A DNA stretch of 64,000 nucleotides from the NCBI RefSeq assembly GCF_003576345.1, contig NZ_QWGB01000005.1:558001-622000 (forward strand), written 5' to 3'. Shown here one piece after another: positions 44,558-52,833 of the stretch. Source of the stretch: Henriciella barbarensis (GTDB lineage Bacteria; Pseudomonadota; Alphaproteobacteria; Caulobacterales; Hyphomonadaceae). Each line of letters begins with the position of its first letter. Position 1 is the first letter of the stretch. Both the position numbers and the translations under genes were made by a program. The notes under the pieces are model-generated. The model made no database searches, was not told the DNA's origin, and saw only the letters and a list, made by a program, of their open reading frames with translations.

Positions 44558-45180
44558 TGGCCCGCACCCTCTACATCGTCCGCCACGGCAATACATTCGA
44601 CAAGGGCGACACCGTCACCCGTGTCGGCGCCCGGACCGATCTTGCGCTTTCCAGGTCTGGAGAGGCGCAGGCCACCGCGCTTGGCGCTCATTTTCGTGAC
44701 AGGGGCATCGCATTTAGCCAAGCCATCGCCGGCCCGCTGAAGCGTACGCGTCAGACGGCTGATGCCATCCTCTCGGCGCAGGCAAACCCGCCAGAGCTGG
44801 AGATCGGCAACTTCCTGCGCGAGATCGATTACGGCCCGGACGAGAACAAGCCCGAAGACGAGGTCATTGCCCGCATCGGTAAGGACGCGCTCGACGCGTG
44901 GGAGCGCGAGGCGGTGCCGCCACCCGGCTGGCGCTTCGACCCTGCCGCGATAGAAGGCCAGTGGCAGAGCCTGTTCGCCAAGCTCGCCAAGTCCGCGGGC
45001 GACGGCCCGGTCCTGATTGTGACGAGTAATGGTATCGCCCGCTTCGCCCTGACTGCCGCCGGGCTGAAGCCTGACAGCACCCGTCACGACAATCTCAAAC
45101 TGAAAACTGGCGCTTACGGCATTTTCCATCTCGATGAGGCTGGCGACGTCTCTCTTGCCGACTGGAATATCCGCCCCTGA
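44557..45180 (+). CDS. histidine phosphatase family protein
   Basis: The 207-residue protein opens with LYIVRHGNTF, the RHG motif of phosphoglycerate-mutase-like phosphatases, and has LSRSGEAQATALGAHF and AGPLKRTRQTADAIL, the usual second Arg region. DGPVLIVTSNGIARF is where the second catalytic His would normally be (SHG); here it is SNG, so this residue appears substituted. Coupled to the kdsB-like gene by overlap (TAATG), with GGAGG upstream. It could remove phosphate from a sugar intermediate. Activity uncertain. Confidence 0.72.
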   Translation: MARTLYIVRHGNTFDKGDTVTRVGARTDLALSRSGEAQATALGAHFRDRGIAFSQAIAGPLKRTRQTADAILSAQANPPELEIGNFLREIDYGPDENKPEDEVIARIGKDALDAWEREAVPPPGWRFDPAAIEGQWQSLFAKLAKSAGDGPVLIVTSNGIARFALTAAGLKPDSTRHDNLKLKTGAYGIFHLDEAGDVSLADWNIRP

Positions 45181-45259
45181 GCCGCAGACGGAGAGTTGCC
45201 GCGCGCCTGCGGACTGGTTACCCGAAGGGCTTGTTTCTGCCGGTCCAGAGGCCCCGCTG

Positions 45260-46222
45260 ATGAAAGCGTTGCGTTTCGCAATCCTCGGAAAAAGTCCCCT
45301 CGCGGTCGAGCGCCTCAAAGCGATCGAAGCCAGCGAGGACGCACGTATTGTGCGCAGCTTTTCCGCCGCCCAGGTCAGCCGCTTTGAAGACGCTGACTGG
45401 TCCAGCCTGCTCAATCGCAATCAAGTCGATGCGCTGATCCTTGCCCTCCCCGCAGAGCAGGCGGCCGATGCCGCCCGCCGCGCGCTTCTGGCGGGCATCC
45501 ACGTCCTCAGTGAGCTTCCCGGCGGTCTCACCGTTGAAGACATTATCAATCTGCGCGAAGCCGAAACAAAGAGCCGCGCCATCCTGAAATTCGGCTGTTC
45601 GCTGCGTTATCACGCCAGCGTGCGTGCGGCCGAAGATCTTGTGCGGACGAGGCCTTATGGCGAACTGCTGACCGCGCGCGCCGTCTATGGCCATGCCGGG
45701 TATCCCGGCGCCGACGCAGAAAAGCATGGCGTTCTGCTTGGTCATGGCATCCATATGCTGGATCTGCTGCACGTCTTCTTTGGCCCGTTTGAGAGTGTGA
45801 AGGCCATGTGCGCGGACGGGCGCGGCGGGAATGCGAACCTCTTCGCCATGCTGAAGTCGGGCAGCGGCGCCATTGCGCAACTTCACGCGTCAGCGACGTC
45901 CTGGCGCCAGACCTTCCGGCTCGAGCTTGGCTATGAGCGCGGCTATGTCTGGCTGGACGGGCACCTTCCCGGTCTGGAGGACTATGGTCCGGAAATGTTG
46001 ATCCACGCCCAGCTCATACAGGATGGGAGCGGGCGGGATCTTCCCAATCCCGACGAAACAGTCACCGAGTTCGAGCGGGTCGACTTTGCCGACCAGGAGC
46101 TTTCGGAATTCATCGAGGCCGTGACCGGCAGCGCGTCCCTGCATCATGGAACGAGCCGCCACGCTTTTGACGCCATGAATATCGCGCAGCGTATTTGCGC
46201 GGCTACTGAAACATGGGCATAA
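45260..46222 (+). CDS. Gfo/Idh/MocA-like oxidoreductase, degenerate active site
   Basis: Read from ATG 45260 (320 residues), after AGAGG; the longer frame from 45134 overlaps the phosphatase gene. The fold is recognisable (LPAEQAADAARRALLAGIHVL, GVLLGHGIHMLDLLHVF with the late His and Asp), but two hallmarks are altered: the N-terminal GxGxxG reads ILGKSPLAVER, and the EKP lysine is replaced (Glu85-Leu86-Pro87). It may not be a standard NAD-dependent dehydrogenase. Its place between a sugar phosphatase and cysQ suggests it modifies or binds a glycan precursor. Confidence 0.65.
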   Translation: MKALRFAILGKSPLAVERLKAIEASEDARIVRSFSAAQVSRFEDADWSSLLNRNQVDALILALPAEQAADAARRALLAGIHVLSELPGGLTVEDIINLREAETKSRAILKFGCSLRYHASVRAAEDLVRTRPYGELLTARAVYGHAGYPGADAEKHGVLLGHGIHMLDLLHVFFGPFESVKAMCADGRGGNANLFAMLKSGSGAIAQLHASATSWRQTFRLELGYERGYVWLDGHLPGLEDYGPEMLIHAQLIQDGSGRDLPNPDETVTEFERVDFADQELSEFIEAVTGSASLHHGTSRHAFDAMNIAQRICAATETWA

Positions 46223-46260
46223 GCGCCGCGGACCGACATTCCCGCCCTACAGGAGACGGC

Positions 46261-47064
46261 ATGACGAGGATTACAGGTGAACAGCTGGCGCGCATTGCGC
46301 TCGACGCAGGCAAGCTGGTGATGGAAATCTATTCGACCGACTTTAATGTCGAGCGGAAAGATGATGCCTCCCCGGTCACTGAAGCAGACGCCAAGGCCGA
46401 AATCCTGATCCTCGATGGGTTGAAGGCAGCTGAGCCGGACCTCAAGGTGATCGCAGAGGAGTCCGTTTCGGCAGGCAACGTCCCGGAGCACGGCCATCGG
46501 TTCGCCCTAGTTGACCCGCTGGACGGCACGCGCGAGTTCATCAACCGCAATGGTCAGTTCACCGTGAACATTGGCATCATCGAACATGGAAAGCCTGTGA
46601 TGGGCGTCGTCTATGCCCCGGCCCTCAACCGCCTCTTCGTTGCCGATGGCCCGGACAGCGCCTGGCAGGCTGACGTCAAACCGGGCGCACCGGTTCCGTC
46701 AGAAGATGCGCGCCGCCCGCTGCATATCCGCAAATGCCCCGATGCTGGCGTCACCGCCATCGCGTCGAAGTCTCACCGCTCACCAGAGACCGACGGCTTC
46801 CTGAAAAAGTTCAAGGTCGATGAGATCATCTCGGCAGGCTCATCACTTAAATTTTGCCTGCTTGGCGCGGGCGAGGCTGACCTCTATCCGCGCATGGGCC
46901 GCACCATGGAATGGGACACCGCCGCCGGTCAGGCCGTCGCGGAGGCTGCAGGCGCAGTGGTCCTCACTGAAGACGGCGCACCGCTGCGCTATGGCAAGCG
47001 CGAGCGCGGCTACGACAATCCGCATTTCATCGTCTATGGGGATGTGTCGCCGGTCACCGCTTAG
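46261..47064 (+). CDS. cysQ: 3'(2'),5'-bisphosphate nucleotidase
   Basis: Start at ATG 46261 (267 residues) behind AGGAG at 46251-46255. Inositol-monophosphatase fold motifs: SPVTEADAKAE, IAEES, DPLDGTREFINRNGQFTVNIG (metal-binding DP-x-DGT), and MEWDTAAGQAVAEAAG. CysQ hydrolyses PAP, the product of PAPS-using enzymes, to AMP. Together with cysD, cysNC and the sulfotransferase it completes a sulfation cycle. The stop overlaps the galE stop tail-to-tail (TTAG at 47061-47064). Confidence 0.92.
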   Translation: MTRITGEQLARIALDAGKLVMEIYSTDFNVERKDDASPVTEADAKAEILILDGLKAAEPDLKVIAEESVSAGNVPEHGHRFALVDPLDGTREFINRNGQFTVNIGIIEHGKPVMGVVYAPALNRLFVADGPDSAWQADVKPGAPVPSEDARRPLHIRKCPDAGVTAIASKSHRSPETDGFLKKFKVDEIISAGSSLKFCLLGAGEADLYPRMGRTMEWDTAAGQAVAEAAGAVVLTEDGAPLRYGKRERGYDNPHFIVYGDVSPVTA

Positions 47065-48056
47065 TTGTCGGGGCGGGATTTGTGATTGTCCTTCTGGTGC
47101 CAGGCCCAGGCCGTCTCCAGGATCGTATCGATATCTGAACGCTGCGGGCGCCAGCCCAACACGCGTTCAGCCTTTGCAGCCGAGGCAACGAGCGATGGCG
47201 GATCACCCGGACGCCGCGCGCCGGACTGCCGCGGCACGGACTTGCCAGCGACACGCGATACAGCGTCCGCGAGCTCGCTGACTGACACGCCCCGGCCCGT
47301 CCCTAGATTGAAGACATCACTCTCGCCGCCGGCATCGAGATAGTCGAGCGCACGCCAGTGAGCATCCGCAAGGTCACTGACATGCACATAGTCGCGGACC
47401 GGCGTGCCGTCGCGCGTGTCGAAATCTGTCCCGTTGATCGTGAACGTGAAGGTGCCATCCATGGCGCCCATAATGGCCAGTGGAATAACGTGCGGTTCGG
47501 GATCATGGCGCTCGCCAATCTCGCCTGCCGGGTCTGCGCCGCCTGCATTGAAATAACGAAGGATCACTGATTTCAGCCCATGCGCCATGCCAAAATCGCG
47601 GATCATGCGCTCGGCGATCATCTTGGACGCGCCATAGGGATTGATTGGCGCCTGCGGCGTTTCTTCGGTGATCAGCTCTTCATGAACGCCATAGGTCGCG
47701 CAGGAAGATGAGAAGACGAGCCTGCGCACATCAGCGGCCCGCATCGCCTCAAGCAGGCTGAGCGTGCCCGCCACGTTGTTTTGATAATAGATTTCCGGCT
47801 GCTTCATCGACTCGGCGACGTAAGCAAAGGCCGCGAAATGCGCGACCGCGTCCGGCTTCGCGTCTCTCAGGACCTCGGTCAGCTTTGCCGTATCGTGCAG
47901 GTCCCCCTCGATCAGTTCACCCCAGCGCACAAAATCCCGCCAGCCGCGCGAGAGGTTATCATAGACCACGATGTTCCAGCCAGCCTCAGCAAAAGCCTTG
48001 CAGCTATGGCTGCCGACATAGCCAGCCCCGCCGGTTACGAGCACGGTTTTGGTCAT
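47061..48056 (-). CDS. galE: UDP-glucose 4-epimerase
   Basis: A 331-residue extended SDR with VLVTGGAGYVGSHSCKAF at the N-terminus, HFAAFAYVAESM, FSSSCATYGVHE and the catalytic NPYGASKMIAERM; RDYVHVSDLADAH and LGTGRGVSVSEL complete the GalE pattern. It interconverts UDP-glucose and UDP-galactose (or the N-acetyl forms) and could supply UDP-galactose to the glycan. It is transcribed towards cysQ and is separate from the sulfation operon. A terminator at 48138-48168 lies just upstream, serving the TonB receptor gene. Confidence 0.93.
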   Translation of the reverse strand: MTKTVLVTGGAGYVGSHSCKAFAEAGWNIVVYDNLSRGWRDFVRWGELIEGDLHDTAKLTEVLRDAKPDAVAHFAAFAYVAESMKQPEIYYQNNVAGTLSLLEAMRAADVRRLVFSSSCATYGVHEELITEETPQAPINPYGASKMIAERMIRDFGMAHGLKSVILRYFNAGGADPAGEIGERHDPEPHVIPLAIMGAMDGTFTFTINGTDFDTRDGTPVRDYVHVSDLADAHWRALDYLDAGGESDVFNLGTGRGVSVSELADAVSRVAGKSVPRQSGARRPGDPPSLVASAAKAERVLGWRPQRSDIDTILETAWAWHQKDNHKSRPDN

Positions 48057-48137
48057 TTGCGCGGCCCCTTCACCTGAACGCTAATCTCGACAGAAGGCCT
48101 ACCGTCTCCAGCGCGGAATTCAAACCTCAAACCCGAA

Positions 48138-48168
48138 TGCAGAAAAGGCGGCACCGAAGTGCCGCCTT
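48138..48168 (-). terminator. intrinsic terminator after the TonB-dependent receptor gene
   Basis: On the minus strand a 10-bp stem AAGGCGGCAC/GTGCCGCCTT closes on TTCG, the extra-stable UUCG tetraloop, and is followed by TTTTCT. It lies 31 bp past the receptor stop and before galE. Arms are 48145-48154 and 48159-48168. Confidence 0.88.
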
Positions 48169-48198
48169 CCCCCGATTTCTTTAGTTTCGAAACCCGGC

Positions 48199-51033
48199 CT
48201 AGTTGCCGCCGAAACGCTTTGTCAGGCTGATCTTGAAAGTCCGGCCAAACGGATTGTGCGTGTACGGGTCATAGTTCAATTCGAACTGGGCGAATGGCGG
48301 GTCTTCGTCGGTGACGTTGACCACCGAAAGACCAAGATCGAGATCGTAGTCCGACCGCCAAGTGTAGAAGACATCGAAGGTCGTCTGGCTGTCGATGTCG
48401 GAGTTCCCATTGCCTGTGAGATCGCCACGTTCATCATCATAAGAGTCGATGTACCGCATCACACCACGAATGTTGTGGTTGCCGAACATATAGTTGGCAA
48501 ACAGGTTCGCTTTGATCTGCGGCAGGGAACGCGAGAAGTTCGATCTGTTGAACTGATCGACGCGGTCACCCCCCGGAATGATGGCGTCCTCGATCTGGAA
48601 GTCGTCCACGTCATATTCGAAGACGTATGTCGCTTCGCCACCGAGGGTGAACTCACCCCGGCCTGCGTCCCAGACCTGCTCAGCACGAAGATCGATACCG
48701 GACGTCTGAATGTCCGGACCGTTCACGACATTTGTCGTGATACGAGCGATCTCGTTCGGCTCGTTGATGCCGTTGCTGTTATTATCGGTGAAGGTGACCC
48801 GGTTTAGGATCGCCGCCTGCTGATTGCCAGCAGCAATTGCCGCGAGGGCCGCACCAACAATCGACGCCTGATCTTCAACGATGATCGGATCCTTGAAGTC
48901 GAAATTGTAATAGTCAGCCGAAGCCGTGAAACCATTACCATTGTCGAACAGTGCACCGAAGTTGAAGCTGAAGGCCGATTCCGGGTCCAGCTGTGGGTTA
49001 CCGAACTGATCAACCGCTTTGAATGCGCTGGTCGGTGCAACGAATTGCAGCGTCGTGACCTGTCCAGAAAGCTGGTTCAGCGTTGGGCCACGGAACGAGC
49101 TCTGAGCAGAACCGCGAAGTGCGAAACCGTCGGACACCTGCCACTTGGCCGCGACCTTCGGGTCAAAGGTTGAACCCACGTCGCCGCCATAATCTTCGTA
49201 GCGGACAGCAAACTGCATATCCACATCTTCGAAGAGTGGCACCTGAAGTTCACCGAAAGCCGCATAGATGGTCTGGCTTTCATCGAACGGCGTCGTGCCC
49301 GCAAGGAAGGAGAACGGACCCGTTCCGCCCGGACCCGGATTCTGCGTGAGGTCAGTCACTTCATTCGGGTCGACTTCATAGCTCTCCCGGCGGACCTGAA
49401 CGCCAGCAGCCCAACCAATCTCACCGCCAGCAGCCTGAACACCGCTGAGTCCCGACAGGGTTGCGTCGAAGACTGTCAGATTCGTCGTCACGACTGAGCC
49501 GACACCGTCCGTCATCCATTCAGCGAGGGTTGAGGAGTTCTCAAGCCCCGGAACGTAGTTCGGGTTGGCCTGGCCGGTAATGGCACTCGACTGAATCGCA
49601 TTGGAGAATGGATTGTAATATTCACAATCACCCTGACCCGCGACTGCACCCGCCGGGATCGCACCCGTGTTTGCATCACCACAGACACCAAAGCCCTGAA
49701 GCGCGATGGTCAGGCCGTTGATGTAGGTATCATTGGTAATCCGCTCACCTTCGGTTTGCGACCAGGTAAGCGCCGTATCCCAGTTCACACCGTTTGAGAA
49801 CTGACCATCGAACTGACCACCGAGGCGGTAGCTCTCATAGGTCCGGAAGCCTTCCTGTGCCCCGCCCGTGCCGGGGAAACCACCCCAACCGAATGACCGG
49901 CCGATATAGAGTGCAGCCAGTGTGCCCGCGGGAAATGCGGTGGGATTGTCGGCCCTGTACTGGGCGAAACCCGGATGGGAGGCTGGCACCACCTGGTTGG
50001 TCAGAACCTGTGGCGGGTAGGAAGGTGATGTCTTCCACTCAGGCACATCCGAGTAACCATAGAGCGCCTCAAGGTGCATGTTCACGCCATTCGCGAACTC
50101 GCGATTGTACTCAGAGAAAACCTGGTAGCGTTCTTCTTCTTCAACGAGGTTGTCGAATTGCGTGAACTGGAAACGGCATGTGCCAACGACGATGCCGCCG
50201 ACATCCGTACATCCATTATCGCCAACCGCACCGGCGATCGGACCGACGCCCGTGCCGGTAAAGCCGAGCGGGACATAATAGCCGGGGTTGGACAGGGAAG
50301 ACCAACCACCAACAGGGTTCTCGCTGAACGGCACGATTGCCCAGTCTTTTTCGAGCAGCGAGACTTCGCTGCGCTTGTTGTAACCAACAGACGTGACCCA
50401 GCCCCAGTTTTCGCCCTGGAGACCGTAAGTAGCATTGATGTTGTAGTTCCCGTCCGTGCCTTCAAATGTTGAGTAGTCGCCGCCGACCTCAAAGCCTTCG
50501 AAGTCGTCACGGGTGATAAAGTTCACAACGCCAGCGATGGCGTCAGACCCGTAAATCGCGGCTGCACCGTCTTTCAGCACCTCGATCCGGCCGACAGCGG
50601 CGGTCGGAATCATGTTCGTGTCGACGAAGAGCTGCGCCTGTTCGCCAATTGCGTATGGGTGGAAGGTCTGGCGACGGCCGTTGATGAGCACCAACGTCCG
50701 TGCCGGGCCAAGACCCCGCAGGTTGATGTTCGACGTACCTTCAAGACCGTTCGATGCGAACTGGTTGGTCTGGCTGTCTGTACCGGACGAGACGCCAAGA
50801 TTGCGGATCAGTTCGGTGATGGTGGGTGACCCTTCGAGCTGGAGATCACCAGCTGTCAGAACATCGACAGGCAGGGCGGCGTCTTCCGGCGTACCGGCAA
50901 TCGCAGACCCCGTGACGGTGACGGTCTGCTGGCGCAGTGTGTCGTCATCTCCGTCTTCCTGGGCGTATGCAGCACCGGCTGCGCTTAGCGCAAACACCGA
51001 CGTCGCAAGCAGCCACTTGTTCGTAGTTTTCAT
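48199..51033 (-). CDS. TonB-dependent outer-membrane receptor
   Basis: The 944-residue protein has a signal peptide ending AAYAQ (cleavage about residue 24), a plug domain (about 50-180) with LINGRRQTFHPYAIG and VEVLKDGAAAIYGSDAIAGVVNFI-type segment, and a long barrel closing with FGRTFKISLTKRFGG. Barrel loops are rich in Asn, Asp, Gly and aromatic residues, as in the IroN/FepA-like and sugar/peptide-uptake receptors of Caulobacterales. GGGAGG precedes the ATG. Ligand not known; it is separate from the glycan locus and has its own terminator. Confidence 0.9.
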   Translation of the reverse strand: MKTTNKWLLATSVFALSAAGAAYAQEDGDDDTLRQQTVTVTGSAIAGTPEDAALPVDVLTAGDLQLEGSPTITELIRNLGVSSGTDSQTNQFASNGLEGTSNINLRGLGPARTLVLINGRRQTFHPYAIGEQAQLFVDTNMIPTAAVGRIEVLKDGAAAIYGSDAIAGVVNFITRDDFEGFEVGGDYSTFEGTDGNYNINATYGLQGENWGWVTSVGYNKRSEVSLLEKDWAIVPFSENPVGGWSSLSNPGYYVPLGFTGTGVGPIAGAVGDNGCTDVGGIVVGTCRFQFTQFDNLVEEEERYQVFSEYNREFANGVNMHLEALYGYSDVPEWKTSPSYPPQVLTNQVVPASHPGFAQYRADNPTAFPAGTLAALYIGRSFGWGGFPGTGGAQEGFRTYESYRLGGQFDGQFSNGVNWDTALTWSQTEGERITNDTYINGLTIALQGFGVCGDANTGAIPAGAVAGQGDCEYYNPFSNAIQSSAITGQANPNYVPGLENSSTLAEWMTDGVGSVVTTNLTVFDATLSGLSGVQAAGGEIGWAAGVQVRRESYEVDPNEVTDLTQNPGPGGTGPFSFLAGTTPFDESQTIYAAFGELQVPLFEDVDMQFAVRYEDYGGDVGSTFDPKVAAKWQVSDGFALRGSAQSSFRGPTLNQLSGQVTTLQFVAPTSAFKAVDQFGNPQLDPESAFSFNFGALFDNGNGFTASADYYNFDFKDPIIVEDQASIVGAALAAIAAGNQQAAILNRVTFTDNNSNGINEPNEIARITTNVVNGPDIQTSGIDLRAEQVWDAGRGEFTLGGEATYVFEYDVDDFQIEDAIIPGGDRVDQFNRSNFSRSLPQIKANLFANYMFGNHNIRGVMRYIDSYDDERGDLTGNGNSDIDSQTTFDVFYTWRSDYDLDLGLSVVNVTDEDPPFAQFELNYDPYTHNPFGRTFKISLTKRFGGN

Positions 51034-51160
51034 GTGTCGTTTCCTCCCAAATACTGGACGATCCGCTCTTTTGGCGGCGGATTCCCGTTGATCACTGCTG
51101 ATTTGGAAGTCGAATTCAATCGCAATTCGGTGTTGCGGTGCCGCAAAAATACCTGACCAC

Positions 51161-51176
51161 TTCGATAGCTATCGAA
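51161..51176. promoter_or_regulatory. 16-bp perfect palindrome between receptor and selO genes
   Basis: TTCGATAGCTATCGAA is a perfect inverted repeat in the 261-bp divergent gap between the TonB receptor (minus) and selO (plus). A second palindrome CCTATAGG lies 12 bases further (51188-51195). Together they look like an operator or overlapping promoter pair. No regulator gene sits beside them. Confidence 0.45.
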
Positions 51177-51294
51177 ACTGATAGGTCCCTATAGGTAAAG
51201 CTGACTGGTATTCACTTTCACGCTTTGGCCTTCCGCGGGGTCATTTTTGCCTCTTCGGCTTGCTGCACCCGACAAAAACTGTCATCAGGCCGCC

Positions 51295-52728
51295 ATGCAT
51301 TATCAGGCCGCGCCCGCTTTCCTCGCCCTGGCTGACGCCTTCGCAGACGCAGCAGAACCCGCGCACTTTCAGACCTCCGTGTTGCGATTTCGCAACACTC
51401 GCTGGGATGAGCGCGTCGGATTAGGGCAGCTGACGCCGGAAGCATGGGCAAATCACTTCGCCAGATTTCGTCCGCTCCCGGACAATATCGAGACGCCGCT
51501 CGCCATGCGGTATCACGGGCATCAATTCGGCGTGTACAACCCGGAGCTCGGTGATGGCCGCGGCTTCCTGTTTGCGCAGCTTCGCGACGATCAAGGCCGT
51601 CTGCTGGACCTTGGAACGAAAGGGTCAGGCCAGACGCGCTGGTCGAGACAAGGCGATGGCCGCCTCACGCTCAAGGGCGGGGTCCGTGAAGTCCTCGCCG
51701 CGCAATACCTTGAAGCGCACGGCGTAAAGACGTCCAAACCGTTCAGCCTGATCGAGACGGGCGAAGAGCTTGCCCGCAATGATGAGCCCTCGCCTGCCCG
51801 CAGCGCCGTGCTCACCCGCCTGTCGCACAGCCATATCCGCTTCGGCACTTTCCAACGCGCCGCTTCGATGGGGGAGACCGAAAATCTTGCCCGCCTCATT
51901 CGCTATTGCTGCGAAGTCTATTATCCCGACGCGGTGGACGAAGACATTTCCGTCATGGCGCCTGCCCTCCTGCACCGCATAACAGAGCAGACGGCCCGCA
52001 TGGTCGCCCAGTGGATGGCGACCGGCTTCGTGCACGGCGTGATGAACACCGACAATTTCAACATTACCGGTGAGAGCTTCGATTACGGGCCGTGGCGCTT
52101 CCTGCCAGAGTCGGACCCGAATTTCACGGCCGCCTATTTCGACCAGCAAGGCCTTTATCGCTTCGGCCGCCAGCCGACGCAGGGGCTCTGGGCGCTGCAA
52201 CAGCTCGCCATTGCGATGTCGCCTGTCTGTGACACTGACCCGCTTGGCGAAGCGCTCCAAGCTTATGAGCCCGCCTATCAGGCTGCCCTTGCCGAACATA
52301 ACCTCAAACTCTTCGGCCTGCAGTCATCAGGCGACCTGCATGATGACCTCGTCTGGCTGCAGGCGCTCTATACCTGGATGTCGGAAACGCGCGCGCCTTG
52401 GCCGCAGGTCTTCTTTGACTGGTTCTGCGGCAGCGAAAGCGAAGCACGGGCCGCCAAAAGCCCCATCGCTTCCATGTATGCAGACGCAGGTTTCGCCCCG
52501 GTGAGAGACGGAATGTTCGCCCGCAATCCGGACCGACCAGAGCGCCTGTCGCATGCCTATTGGCAGCGCGAAAAGCCGATCTCTCTTCTCTATGATGAGG
52601 TCGAGGCGATCTGGGCCCCGATTGCAGAGCGCGATGACTGGAGCCTGTTTGAACAGACGCTCAAGGACATCGACGCGGCCAGAGAGGCGCTCGACATCAC
52701 TTTTGAACCTTCCGCCCAAAAGGCATAA
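51295..52728 (+). CDS. selO: protein adenylyltransferase SelO (YdiU/UPF0061 family)
   Basis: Start at ATG 51295 (477 residues); an in-frame TTG at 51247 has no good site. SelO segments: RYHGHQFGVYNPELGDGRG, LDLGTKGSGQTRWSRQGDG, ETGEELARN, HSHIRFGTF and HGVMNTDNFNITGESFDYGP, with the pseudokinase-like active site. SelO transfers AMP to protein Ser/Thr/Tyr, and was linked to oxidative-stress response. Single gene, divergent from the TonB receptor. Confidence 0.92.
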   Translation: MHYQAAPAFLALADAFADAAEPAHFQTSVLRFRNTRWDERVGLGQLTPEAWANHFARFRPLPDNIETPLAMRYHGHQFGVYNPELGDGRGFLFAQLRDDQGRLLDLGTKGSGQTRWSRQGDGRLTLKGGVREVLAAQYLEAHGVKTSKPFSLIETGEELARNDEPSPARSAVLTRLSHSHIRFGTFQRAASMGETENLARLIRYCCEVYYPDAVDEDISVMAPALLHRITEQTARMVAQWMATGFVHGVMNTDNFNITGESFDYGPWRFLPESDPNFTAAYFDQQGLYRFGRQPTQGLWALQQLAIAMSPVCDTDPLGEALQAYEPAYQAALAEHNLKLFGLQSSGDLHDDLVWLQALYTWMSETRAPWPQVFFDWFCGSESEARAAKSPIASMYADAGFAPVRDGMFARNPDRPERLSHAYWQREKPISLLYDEVEAIWAPIAERDDWSLFEQTLKDIDAAREALDITFEPSAQKA

Positions 52729-52833
52729 GCTGCCCCTGCGGCAATAAATGTCGCTGCGCCGCAGCAAAATTTGTGTCAAATGCGCCCCGGTGCGATAGAT
52801 ACATGGCGCAAGAGTCGCCCGGAGGGATAGAAA

